Shown here in pieces: positions 9,214 to 16,479 of a stretch of 32,349 nt of DNA. Position 1 is the stretch's first letter; the number at the start of each line of letters is the position of its first letter. The translations under genes and the position numbers were made by a program. Origin of the DNA: Thermococcus sp. (GTDB lineage Archaea; Methanobacteriota_B; Thermococci; Thermococcales; Thermococcaceae); the NCBI GenBank assembly GCA_027075325.1, contig JALTBN010000051.1, positions 218,845 to 251,193 of the forward strand, read 5' to 3'. The notes beneath the pieces are model-generated. The model was given only the letters and a program-made list of their open reading frames with translations, ran no database searches and had not been told where the DNA came from.

Positions 9214-9242
9214 TTTAAATTGTATGCATGCATACATTTTAA
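9214..9242 (+). promoter_or_regulatory. permease promoter with overlapping palindromic operator
   Basis: The TATA-like TTTAAAT (9214-9220) abuts a perfect 16-bp palindrome, TGTATGCATGCATACA (9221-9236). The symmetry extends outward to 9215 and 9242 with one mismatched pair, giving a 28-bp near-perfect dyad. It covers part of the TATA box and the region up to the predicted transcription start near 9243. A protein bound here would block TBP/TFB or polymerase, so this looks like a repressor operator. Confidence 0.6.
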
Positions 9243-10486
9243 TGGTGAGAAAAATGCCGGTTTCGGAAGGTGTTGAGAGAAAGAGGGTAGCCACATCACA
9301 TGGAAGAGATTATTCAGCGAGGATAGCGGCCCAGAGGCGAAAAAAGCTCATAATCATCCAGAACCTCAGGAGGAGAAAGGGTGCGTGGGGCCTCAGAACG
9401 AGCCCGGTAAAGATTGAAGGCAGGGGGATAAGCGAGAGGGAAGCACTGGCGGTTCTGGTTGGGACGCAGATAGGTGCTGGAGTGCTCGGACTCCCATATG
9501 CCGCCGCGAAAGTTGGCCTTCTACCTGCAATCGGCGTCCTCATTGGAGTCATGGCCCTCATGCTCGGAACGGCCTTCATAACCCTGAGGTTCTCGGCGGA
9601 GATGGGCGGGGCCCAGATGAGCACGATAGCAAACAAAACCCTTGGAAAGGCAGGCGGCTGGCTCATGTACCTCAGCATAACCCTGATGAGCTTCGGAGCT
9701 TTGCTGGCTTACATGGCCGGAATGGGGCAGGTGTTCGCGAGCCTCTTTGGAGTCAGTGACACAGTGGGCGGCCTTATATTCTGGGTGCTGGCTTCGATCG
9801 TCGTCTATCACGGCCTCGAAGCGAGTGGAAAGACCGAGCTGGTGATGAGCTACCTCATGCTGGCCCTCTTCTTGGGCGTTACCGTAATGCTCCTACCCCA
9901 TGCGAAGCTGGAGAACGGACTCTACATCGACCTCTCCGGGATCCTGAGCATAACAGGAGTAGCCATATTCGCCCTCGGCTGCCACACCATCATACCCGAC
10001 GTCTACAAGGGGCTTGGAAGCTACGAGAAGACAAAGAGGGTCGTTGTGCTTGCTTTCCTTATTCCAATGGTTATCTATGCGGTCTTCATGGCTTCATTCC
10101 TCCTTGTCTTTGGCAGGAGCACACCGGAGGTGGCCACGCAGGGCCTTGAGTTGCTCTACGGAAGGCTCGGCTGGCTCGTGGGCAACCTCATTCCACTGCT
10201 CGCGATAACGACGAGCTACATCGGCATAGCCTTAGCACAGCAGAGCAACAGCGAGGAGTTCGTGAGGCTCAGGAGGCCCATAGCCTGGGCGCTGACGGTG
10301 ATTCCTCCGGCACTCGTCTACTTTGCCGGCGTCAGAAACTTCGCCGATGTTTTAGCCTTCGCGGGCGACACAGGTGACATGCTGGCCTTCATCGTGCTCC
10401 CTCTCCTCATATGGGGGGTTGGGAAGATACGGAGAATACGGGCAAAAGCAGAAAAGAAAGCCCCAGGATCCATCCCCCTGAGTTAG
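9242..10486 (+). CDS. amino-acid permease, aromatic (HAAAP/Tyr-Trp) type, with basic N-terminal extension
   Basis: This membrane protein has about 11 hydrophobic helices. The first carries GTQIGAGVLGLPYAAAKVG, the unwound helix 1 signature of the hydroxy/aromatic amino-acid permease branch of the APC superfamily; a later FALGCHTIIPDVYKGL segment also fits. Proton-coupled uptake of tyrosine, tryptophan or a related amino acid is likely but not proven. Before helix 1 is an unusual extension of about 66 residues rich in Arg and Lys. Two starts are possible: leaderless ATG 9242, about 25 bp from the TATA centre, or ATG 9254 after GGTGAG at 9244-9249. Regulation by the palindrome at the promoter is suggested. 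A T-rich tract follows the gene at 10492-10513. Confidence 0.85.
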   Translation: MVRKMPVSEGVERKRVATSHGRDYSARIAAQRRKKLIIIQNLRRRKGAWGLRTSPVKIEGRGISEREALAVLVGTQIGAGVLGLPYAAAKVGLLPAIGVLIGVMALMLGTAFITLRFSAEMGGAQMSTIANKTLGKAGGWLMYLSITLMSFGALLAYMAGMGQVFASLFGVSDTVGGLIFWVLASIVVYHGLEASGKTELVMSYLMLALFLGVTVMLLPHAKLENGLYIDLSGILSITGVAIFALGCHTIIPDVYKGLGSYEKTKRVVVLAFLIPMVIYAVFMASFLLVFGRSTPEVATQGLELLYGRLGWLVGNLIPLLAITTSYIGIALAQQSNSEEFVRLRRPIAWALTVIPPALVYFAGVRNFADVLAFAGDTGDMLAFIVLPLLIWGVGKIRRIRAKAEKKAPGSIPLS

Positions 10487-10491
10487 CGTCC

Positions 10492-10513
10492 TTTCTTTTT
10501 TTCACCTTTTCCC
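10492..10513 (+). terminator. oligo-T terminator after the permease gene
   Basis: A run of T with isolated C (CTTTCTTTTTTTCACCTTTT) begins about 5 bp after the permease stop codon and about 120 bp before the glyA start, separating the two transcripts. Confidence 0.5.
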
Positions 10514-10586
10514 TGTTTCAAGTTAGCCATCAATGCCATTTTGAAGCGTTCAATGTTCTTTCCAAGCCAAATGCACACGTCGGTAA

Positions 10587-10596
10587 GATTTATATC
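10587..10596 (+). promoter_or_regulatory. TATA box of glyA
   Basis: GATTTATATC is centred about 26 bp upstream of GAGGTG (10618-10623), the ribosome binding site of ATG 10630. The leader is therefore very short. Confidence 0.55.
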
Positions 10597-10629
10597 CCCG
10601 TCGTTCAAATCTTCATCGAGGTGTTCCAA

Positions 10630-11919
10630 ATGGCTGAAGGATATAGAGAGTACAGGGATAAGGTTCTGGAGTTTATTGAGGACCACGAGAACTGGAGGAA
10701 GCATACGATAAACCTCATAGCGAGCGAAAACGTGACTTCTCCGAGCGTTACGAGGGCAGTTGCCAGCGGATTCATGCACAAGTACGCCGAGGGCTGGCCG
10801 AAGCAGCGCTACTATCAGGGCTGCAAGTACGTTGACGAAGTCGAGCTTATAGGCGTTGAACTCTTCACCAAGCTTTTCGGGAGCGACTTCGCCGATTTGA
10901 GGCCCATCTCAGGAACCAACGCCAATCAGGCGGTCTTCTTCGGCCTCACCCAGCCGGGGGACAAGGCGATAGTTCTCCACACCAGCCACGGCGGCCACAT
11001 AAGCCACATGCCCTTTGGTGCCGCCGGAATGAGGGGCCTTGAGGTCCATACCTGGCCCTTCGACAACGAGGAGTTCAACATCGATGTGGACAAGGCCGAG
11101 AAGCTCATCCGCGAGGTTGAGCCAAAGATAGTCGTCTTCGGCGGCTCGCTCTTCCCGTTCCCGCACCCGGTCAAGGAGCTGGCCCCTGTTGCGAAGGAGG
11201 TCGGTGCCTACGTCATGTTCGACGGCGCCCACGTCCTGGGTCTTATAGCTGGAAAGCAGTTCCAGGACCCGCTCCGCGAGGGAGCTGATATAATCACCGC
11301 CTCGACCCACAAGACCTTCCCCGGCCCGCAGGGCGGCGTCATAATCTACAAGCGCTTCGGTGAGACCGAGGAGATAGCCAAGCTCCAGTGGGCCATCTTC
11401 CCGGGAGTGCTTAGCAACCACCACCTCCACCACATGGCCGGAAAGACCATTACTGCCGCCGAGATGCTTGAGTACGGCGAAAAGTACGCGGCCCAGATAG
11501 TCAAGAACGCGAAGGCCCTCGCTGAGGCCCTGGCCGAGGAGGGCTTCAAGATCATCGGCGAGGACAAGGGCTACACCGAGAGCCACCAGGTTATAGTTGA
11601 CGTCAGCGACCTGCACGAGGCCGCCGGTGGATGGGCCGCCCCGCTCCTCGAGGAGGCCGGCATAATCCTCAACAAGAACCTCCTCCCGTGGGACCCGCTT
11701 GAGAAGGTCAACACCCCCAGCGGCCTGCGCATAGGCGTCCAAGAGATGACTCGCGTTGGAATGATGGAGGACGACATGAAGGAGATTGCCCACTTCATGA
11801 AGCGCGTACTCTTGGATAAGGAGGACCCGAAGAAGGTCAAGCGCGACGTCTACGGCTTCCGCGCCGAATTCCAGAAGGTCTACTACTCCTTCGACCACGG
11901 TCTCCCGCTCAGGGAGTGA
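10630..11919 (+). CDS. glyA: serine hydroxymethyltransferase
   Basis: The 429-residue PLP enzyme interconverts serine and glycine with transfer of a one-carbon unit to a pterin carrier (tetrahydromethanopterin-type in Thermococcales rather than folate; family knowledge). The PLP lysine is K228 in TASTHKTFPGPQGG. D198-G-A-H201 stacks on and binds the cofactor. NLIASEN (28-34) and YAEGWPKQRYYQGC near the N-terminus contact substrate. ATG 10630 is chosen because GAGGTG lies six bases before it; the open frame continues upstream but that part overlaps the permease end and the promoter. It is monocistronic, with its own TATA box and a T-rich tail. Confidence 0.96.
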   Translation: MAEGYREYRDKVLEFIEDHENWRKHTINLIASENVTSPSVTRAVASGFMHKYAEGWPKQRYYQGCKYVDEVELIGVELFTKLFGSDFADLRPISGTNANQAVFFGLTQPGDKAIVLHTSHGGHISHMPFGAAGMRGLEVHTWPFDNEEFNIDVDKAEKLIREVEPKIVVFGGSLFPFPHPVKELAPVAKEVGAYVMFDGAHVLGLIAGKQFQDPLREGADIITASTHKTFPGPQGGVIIYKRFGETEEIAKLQWAIFPGVLSNHHLHHMAGKTITAAEMLEYGEKYAAQIVKNAKALAEALAEEGFKIIGEDKGYTESHQVIVDVSDLHEAAGGWAAPLLEEAGIILNKNLLPWDPLEKVNTPSGLRIGVQEMTRVGMMEDDMKEIAHFMKRVLLDKEDPKKVKRDVYGFRAEFQKVYYSFDHGLPLRE

Positions 11920-12035
11920 TTTCATTTCTCCCATTGTTTTATTCATTCCGTTTTTCAATTCCATTTTGAAGTTTCTCAGAGGATCATGATTACTAGGTTA
12001 CGTCGGACTCACGTCCCAGCTAAAACCCAAAAAAC

Positions 12036-12043
12036 GTTATAAG
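12036..12043 (+). promoter_or_regulatory. TATA box upstream of the candidate ncRNA
   Basis: GTTATAAG is preceded by an A-rich BRE-like stretch and centred about 25 bp upstream of the first base of the long stem at 12064. No open reading frame of note begins downstream. Confidence 0.5.
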
Positions 12044-12063
12044 TTTGAATTTTGTATCCCTCA

Positions 12064-12236
12064 TGTGCGGCACTGGCCTTCATCAGCCATGCACCCCTTA
12101 AGGGTTCAACGGCCGGTGCCGCACACATTCTCGCTGGGCAGTCAGGGGGCTGACCCTTGGATAAAACTACCCCGATTAGGGCCGTTTCATAGAAGACGCT
12201 ATTCTGGCAAGGCTTTCTTCTGGAAGAAAGCTTTTT
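12064..12236 (+). ncRNA. candidate structured non-coding RNA
   Basis: The 335-bp gap between glyA and tRNA-Thr has no convincing gene but has the parts of an RNA gene. A TATA box at 12036-12043 predicts initiation near 12065. A 15-bp stem with one G-U pair joins 12064-12078 to 12111-12125. It encloses a small hairpin CCC-TTAA-GGG (12095-12104). A second hairpin GTCAG-GGGG-CTGAC lies at 12141-12154. A terminator-like hairpin with TTTTT ends it at 12236. The high GC and strong stem recall the Hgc class of Pyrococcus RNAs, but I cannot match it to a named family. It is not RNase P or SRP RNA (too short, no signatures). The uninterrupted 15-bp lower stem argues against a standard H/ACA guide. Confidence 0.55.
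12212..12236 (+). terminator. hairpin plus T-run terminator
   Basis: GCTTTCTT (12212-12219) and AAGAAAGC (12224-12231) form a perfect 8-bp stem with loop CTGG. TTTTT (12232-12236) follows. It closes the candidate ncRNA 18 bp before the 3' end of the convergent tRNA-Thr. Confidence 0.6.
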
Positions 12237-12254
12237 GGACGAGAAGGACAATTG

Positions 12255-12331
12255 TGGAGCCGGGACCGGGATTTGAACCCGGGACCTGCGGATTACGAGT
12301 CCGCCGCCCTGCCGAGCTAGGCTACCCCGGC
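12255..12331 (-). tRNA. tRNA-Thr (anticodon CGT), CCA encoded
   Basis: Read on the minus strand, the acceptor stem GCCGGGG pairs with TCCCGGC (one G-U pair). Discriminator T and an encoded CCA follow. The anticodon arm is GCGGA-CTCGTAA-TCCGC, giving anticodon CGT, which reads ACG (Thr). The T arm is CCGGG-TTCAAAT-CCCGG. No intron is present. A minus-strand TATA element at 12366-12359 lies about 26 bp upstream of the 5' end. Confidence 0.95.
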
Positions 12332-12372
12332 ACGACCGTTCCAAAGAGGGGAGAATGGGTTTATAAGTTTTT

Positions 12373-13182
12373 TCACGGTTTGGGGGTGGTTATTGCAAGG
12401 AGCAGGAGGTAGGCGCCGGCAACGAACCCAAGAACTGTGGCCATCTGTAGCTTGCTAACGTGTATCCTTCTGACGCTCTCGTGAACCCGTATCTGGTGCC
12501 CCTCCGTAACCTCTCCAATGGTCACAGCCAGGAGTATCCCGGCCAGTGCGTCGTAGACCCAGTGCTGGGCCAAGAGGATCGTGGCAAAGGGAACGAGGGT
12601 GTTTAACCCGATGAGGAGAACCCCCCAGAGCTTCTTCCTGTGCTTCCACAGGGTAAGTATGTTAACCGCTGCAATGGTGTTGTGAAGGGATGGAAGAACG
12701 AACTCCTGCTGTGTGAGGTAAGTTCTATCTGGGGAGAACATTTGGAGGTGATACACGTAATGGGGCGCGTACACATGGAACAGGGAATATGTTATACCGC
12801 ACGTCATATAGGCCAGGAGGTAGCGCACTGCAAGCTCATCAGCGCTTCCGAGGTCCCTCCAGTAGAACAGGATAAAGAAAACCGTGAGGGCTATCGACCC
12901 AGTAAAGCCAATGTAGTATACGCCGTGGAGGAACTGGTAGAGGCCGGGCACCTCACGGACGACTTTGATGGAAGTAACAACGAACGATCTGGAAGTGAAC
13001 GGAAGCCGGAGGAGCTGGGCCGTTACATCCCTGCTGTGTGTCCTTATCAGGTCGTAGAGGACCGTAAAGCCCATCCATCCAAAGTAGAGGAGCAGAAAGA
13101 CATCCAGCCGTATAATAACATCCCTGTCCTCAACCGCACTGGCGATCCTCTCAAGGACATCACGGACTTCACTGCCGACCAT
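12373..13182 (-). CDS. PAP2-superfamily membrane protein (inositol phosphotransferase/Aur1-like subgroup)
   Basis: This protein of about 269 residues has six or so hydrophobic helices. It has a reduced PAP2 phosphatase signature: P164-S-L-H167 in place of PSGH, and H207-xxx-D211 (LLAQHWVYDALAGI). The PSLH form is typical of the PAP2_3 branch that includes inositol-phosphorylceramide synthase-like phosphotransferases. A role in lipid phosphate or polar head-group transfer is therefore plausible, not proven. The substrate could be an archaeal lipid precursor. I prefer ATG 13182: TATA TTTAAATAC (13220-13212) predicts initiation near 13190, and GGGGAG precedes that ATG. The ATG at 13194 would lie at or before the predicted initiation point. 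The gene is divergent from the HAD-protein gene. Confidence 0.78.
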   Translation of the reverse strand: MVGSEVRDVLERIASAVEDRDVIIRLDVFLLLYFGWMGFTVLYDLIRTHSRDVTAQLLRLPFTSRSFVVTSIKVVREVPGLYQFLHGVYYIGFTGSIALTVFFILFYWRDLGSADELAVRYLLAYMTCGITYSLFHVYAPHYVYHLQMFSPDRTYLTQQEFVLPSLHNTIAAVNILTLWKHRKKLWGVLLIGLNTLVPFATILLAQHWVYDALAGILLAVTIGEVTEGHQIRVHESVRRIHVSKLQMATVLGFVAGAYLLLLAITTPKP

Positions 13183-13306
13183 CACACTCCCCATTTCAAC
13201 TTTGGGGTAGAGTATTTAAACTTTACAGTCGGTCAGCCTAAAACTCTCCACGGTTGTATACGGTAACCCTTTTATCGTCGAGGGCTGCATGCGTACCGGT
13301 GATTGA

Positions 13307-13759
13307 ATGAGGATCAACGTCCCCAACTATGGAGTTGTAGAGTTCAAGAGCGTTCTCTTTGACCTCAACGGAACGCTCGGAACTTCGGGAAAGGTGCCTG
13401 AGGATGTTAAGCGCCTCCTTGAAAAGCTGGCAGATAGGTACACGGTTGTCGTCCTCAGCGCCGACACATTTGGAACCCTTAAGGGAGAGTTTGAGAGCCT
13501 ACCAGTCAGGATAGAGCGCGTATCCAGCGGGGAGGAAAAGGCAGAGATAGCAGGTGGATATGCTCCCTATGCTGCAGTGGGAAATGGGAACAACGATGTA
13601 GCGATGATGGAGAGCGCAGAGTTAGCCTTCTGCGTTATCGGGGAAGAAGGGGCTACTGTGGATGCCATGCTAGCCGCGGACATCCTGGTAAAAGATGTGA
13701 GAGACGCCATTGGGATGCTCCTCGACGAGAAAAAACTGATTGCAACGTTGAGAGGGTGA
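13307..13759 (+). CDS. HAD-superfamily protein, soluble P-type ATPase-like
   Basis: This 150-residue HAD protein has no cap domain. Motif I is D19-L-N-G-T-L, motif II is S51 (VVVLSADT), a lysine near K79 may be motif III, and motif IV is G92-N-G-N-N-D97. The layout matches archaeal soluble P-type ATPase-like proteins (COG4087), small phosphatases related to the P domain of cation pumps. The general acid/base position, usually Asp two residues after the nucleophile, is Asn21 here, and motif IV has Asn where GDGxND has Asp. Activity may be low or of the phosphotransferase kind. GGTGAT (13298-13303) precedes ATG 13307. The YigZ gene follows three bases after the stop, so the two form an operon. 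Confidence 0.85.
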   Translation: MRINVPNYGVVEFKSVLFDLNGTLGTSGKVPEDVKRLLEKLADRYTVVVLSADTFGTLKGEFESLPVRIERVSSGEEKAEIAGGYAPYAAVGNGNNDVAMMESAELAFCVIGEEGATVDAMLAADILVKDVRDAIGMLLDEKKLIATLRG

Positions 13760-13762
13760 CTC

Positions 13763-14380
13763 ATGGGGTACCTGACTCTTAAGGAACCTGGGACGGCCCG
13801 CCTAATTATCAAAAAGTCCGTCTTCATAGGTTACGCTGCCCCTGCCAGCTCTGAGAGGGAAGCCAGAGATTTCATATCGCTGGTGAGGGGACACCACAGC
13901 GATGCAAGCCACAACGTCTTCGCGTACGTCATCAACGATGGAAAGAACTTCGCCGTGCGCTACGACGACAACGGGGAGCCCAAGGGTTCCGCCGGAAAAC
14001 CCGTCCTCAAGGTGATTCAGAACAGAGGGCTCAGCAACGTGGTGGTCGTGGTTACCCGATACTTCGGAGGGATAAAACTGGGCTACGGCGGGCTCGTCAA
14101 GGCGTACGGCGAGGCAGCAAGTCTGGCAATAGAGAAAGCCGGCGTTGTAGAGGTCTACGGGACGGAGCGCTTTGAGGTGACTTTCCCATACGGTCTCCTC
14201 CACGCCGTTAGAAAGACTGTTGAAGAGGGCGGCGGAAGGATAGTAAGCGAGGACTATGGAAACTTGGCCAAATTCACCGTCGAGGTAAGGGAGGGTGAAG
14301 CCGAACGTTTAATGAAGCTGATTGCCGAGAGAACACGGGGGAAGGCCCTGGTTAGGGCGTTCTTTATGAGGAGCGTCTAA
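13763..14380 (+). CDS. YigZ/IMPACT family protein (UPF0029)
   Basis: The 205-residue protein has the two-domain YigZ layout. The N-terminal UPF0029/IMPACT domain (about 1-115) carries SDASHNVFAYVI, YDDNGEPKGSAGKPVL and the signature VVTRYFGGIKLGYGGLVKAYGEAA. A ferredoxin-like C-terminal domain (about 130-205) follows. Eukaryotic IMPACT regulates the Gcn2 kinase through Gcn1. The bacterial and archaeal proteins have no agreed function; ribosome or nucleic-acid binding is proposed from structure. GGGTGA, overlapping the stop of the HAD gene, supplies the ribosome binding site, so translation is probably coupled. Confidence 0.92.
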   Translation: MGYLTLKEPGTARLIIKKSVFIGYAAPASSEREARDFISLVRGHHSDASHNVFAYVINDGKNFAVRYDDNGEPKGSAGKPVLKVIQNRGLSNVVVVVTRYFGGIKLGYGGLVKAYGEAASLAIEKAGVVEVYGTERFEVTFPYGLLHAVRKTVEEGGGRIVSEDYGNLAKFTVEVREGEAERLMKLIAERTRGKALVRAFFMRSV

Positions 14381-14449
14381 TTAACAGCGATGATCGGAGG
14401 GTAAGTGGAATAAAAGGCAGAGAATCAAAAACAGAAGGGGCGGGGATTC

Positions 14450-15463
14450 TCAGAGAGTTTCCTCGATGTAGGCCCTTATCAGCTCCTTCGTCGCGAGCAG
14501 GCCCTTAACGTGAGTCCTTTCCATGCCGTGGCTCGCGTGGACTCCCTGGCCGATGAGGGCAACGCGGAAGTCCCAGCCGGCCCTTAAGGCAGCGGAACCA
14601 TCGGAGCCATAGTAGGGGAAGACGTCAACCACGTGCGGTATGTCCCTCTTCTCGGCCAGCTCGATGAGCTTGCTCGTCATCTCGTAGTCGTAAGGCCCGC
14701 TGGAGTCCTTGGCAGCTATGGAAACGGCCGTCTCCTTCCCGGCAACGCCCTCTCCGACGACGCCCATGTCGACGACGAGCAGCTCTTTAGTGCTCGGCGG
14801 ATAGCCTGCTGAACCGCCGTGGCCGACCTCCTCGTAGGGCGAGAAGAAGAACGCCACCGGGAGCTTCTCCAGCTTTTCTGCCCCAAGCTCTAAAAGCAGG
14901 TCAATCATAACCGCGACGCTCGCCTTGTCGTCCAAAAAGTGGGCCTTGACGAAGCCGTTAACGTACTCGAACTTCGGGTCGAAGGCTATGAAGTCGCCGG
15001 GCCTTATTCCGAGCTTCTCGGTGTCTTCCTTCTTCTCAACAAGCTCGTCGAGGCGGATGTACATGTTCTCCTCCTTCCGCTCCTTCTTTCCGGCGTCTTT
15101 GTTGACGTGGACGCTCGGATTCTTGAGGAGGAGAGTTCCTCTATAGCGCTTCCCGGAGCGGGTGATTATCGTGCAGTACTCACCTTCAAAGGTCGGGAGG
15201 AGAAGGCCACCTATACGCGTGAAGCTCAGGTGCCCGTCCGGGAGGATTCCCTTTACCATCGCGCCGAGGGTGTCGACGTGGCCCGCTATAACAAGCTCTG
15301 GCTCAGGATGGTTGCCCGCTATCAAAGCGCCTTTGTTGGTGTAGTACGTCTTGATTCCGGCATCGTTGAGCCTCTTCTCAATGTGGGCAAGGACTTCCTT
15401 CGTGTAGCCCGTCGGTGAGGGTATCTCAAGTATCTCCTTCAAAATTTCGACAACCCTCTCCAT
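14450..15463 (-). CDS. M42 family metalloaminopeptidase (TET type)
   Basis: The 337-residue dinuclear metallopeptidase has all expected ligands: H62-x-D64 (AGHVDTLG), bridging D178 (HFLDDKAS), catalytic E211 with ligand E212 (SPYEEVGHGG), D232 (VVDMG) and H318 (HGMERTH). M42 enzymes of Pyrococcus form 12-subunit tetrahedral shells that trim peptides left by the proteasome and other proteases. Several paralogues with different residue preference exist, and sequence reading alone does not tell which one this is. Annotation as endoglucanase is a historical error for this family. GGTGAT three bases before ATG 15463 supports the start. It is monocistronic. Confidence 0.92.
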   Translation of the reverse strand: MERVVEILKEILEIPSPTGYTKEVLAHIEKRLNDAGIKTYYTNKGALIAGNHPEPELVIAGHVDTLGAMVKGILPDGHLSFTRIGGLLLPTFEGEYCTIITRSGKRYRGTLLLKNPSVHVNKDAGKKERKEENMYIRLDELVEKKEDTEKLGIRPGDFIAFDPKFEYVNGFVKAHFLDDKASVAVMIDLLLELGAEKLEKLPVAFFFSPYEEVGHGGSAGYPPSTKELLVVDMGVVGEGVAGKETAVSIAAKDSSGPYDYEMTSKLIELAEKRDIPHVVDVFPYYGSDGSAALRAGWDFRVALIGQGVHASHGMERTHVKGLLATKELIRAYIEETL

Positions 15464-15508
15464 GTTATCACCGTTAAAAAATCCATCGAAGGGCTAAAAA
15501 GGCATCGG

Positions 15509-16387
15509 TCAGAGAAGGGCCTTCAGGGCCACGAAAAGCCCGATGACGAGCAGTGTCAGCACGAAGGTGACGCTTATGGCTTCATCGGCTTTGAGCCTGT
15601 ACTGGGCTAAAATCGCGTTGGCCGCTATGGCCGGGGGCATGCTTGCCTCAACCAGAACGGAGTAGAAGACATCCCTTCCAGCCCAGCGAAGGGTTAGGAA
15701 GACGAAAACGAAGGGAATCGCTATCCTGAAGGTCCCGACTTCGAGGAGCTTTCTAAGCTCGAAAGCCCTCAGCGTTATCCTCGAACCGAAGTATATGAGG
15801 AGGAGCGGGATGCTGAGCCAGCCGATCGTCTTCACAGGCTCGATGAACCAGCCGGGCAGTTTAACCCCCGCGATAACGAAGCCAAGGGCAAGGAGGTTCG
15901 CCAGCGTCGGCGGGAACTTTAAAGCCTTGAGGAAGCTCTCCTTAACGCTCGCGCCGCCGCTCGAGTAGTGGGCCGCTATGAACGTCACGATTGGAATAAC
16001 TATCATCGAGTTGGTTGTGGAGTAGAGTATCGCCGGCGTTATGTCCTTCAGGAAGAGGCTCGCTATCGGAAAGCCGAGTGCCGCTGTGTTAGGATAGACC
16101 GAGAGGACCATGAGCGCGCCGGCCCAGGGGTCGTTTTTGAGAACGAACCTCCCGTAGAGGTAGGAGAAGCCCAGACTTATGCCGATTATCAAGAAGACGT
16201 AGAGGAAAACGGTCTTTATGCTGAGGAGATAGGCTAAATCCTTGCTCGCGACGTTTCCGAAGACGAAGAAAGCTAAGAGGACGTCGTTGGTAATGAATCG
16301 AAGCCAGTCGAAGGGCTTTTCCTTCCTAACCGTGAGCTTCAGGAGGTATCCAAGTCCGATCAGCGCGAGCATCTCGACGATGTTCAT
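15509..16387 (-). CDS. AEC (auxin efflux carrier) family transporter
   Basis: This 292-residue membrane protein has about 10 helices with the AEC layout. An N-terminal IGLGYLLK helix is followed by a second-domain start with SVYPNTAALGFPIASLF, where AEC proteins carry the conserved helix-break Asn/Gly/Pro residues. The C-terminal half repeats it with EASMPPAIAANAILAQYR. Family members export or import organic acids and related anions by a secondary mechanism; the substrate is not predictable here. The minus-strand TATA TTTTAAAC (16416-16409) is centred about 25 bp from ATG 16387, and no ribosome binding site is present, so the mRNA is probably leaderless. Confidence 0.85.
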   Translation of the reverse strand: MNIVEMLALIGLGYLLKLTVRKEKPFDWLRFITNDVLLAFFVFGNVASKDLAYLLSIKTVFLYVFLIIGISLGFSYLYGRFVLKNDPWAGALMVLSVYPNTAALGFPIASLFLKDITPAILYSTTNSMIVIPIVTFIAAHYSSGGASVKESFLKALKFPPTLANLLALGFVIAGVKLPGWFIEPVKTIGWLSIPLLLIYFGSRITLRAFELRKLLEVGTFRIAIPFVFVFLTLRWAGRDVFYSVLVEASMPPAIAANAILAQYRLKADEAISVTFVLTLLVIGLFVALKALL

Positions 16388-16479
16388 GGTTTAACCGATG
16401 GTCTCAGCGTTTAAAAGTGTGTCGAGGGAATCTCGCCAAAAGCCTCACTCCGAAAAAATAAGAAAAGGAGGGGTTGGGG

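Noticed and set aside
10909..11964. 351-codon minus-strand frame over glyA
   Set aside because: It is a shadow of the serine hydroxymethyltransferase gene, with no ribosome binding site of its own and a composition typical of antisense translation.
12064..12125. Long stem as a box H/ACA guide RNA
   Set aside because: The lower stem is 15 bp without a pseudouridylation pocket, and an ACA at the expected distance is not convincing. A CTGATGA on the opposite strand lacks a partner D box arrangement, so a C/D RNA is not supported either.
12065..12412. Plus-strand frame containing PGPGFEPGTCGLRVRRP
   Set aside because: The frame is the antisense reading of tRNA-Thr plus the candidate ncRNA, not a protein.
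12640..13266. 208-codon plus-strand frame opposite the PAP2-like gene
   Set aside because: The minus-strand protein has membrane helices and PAP2 motifs, while this frame has neither a recognisable domain nor a promoter.
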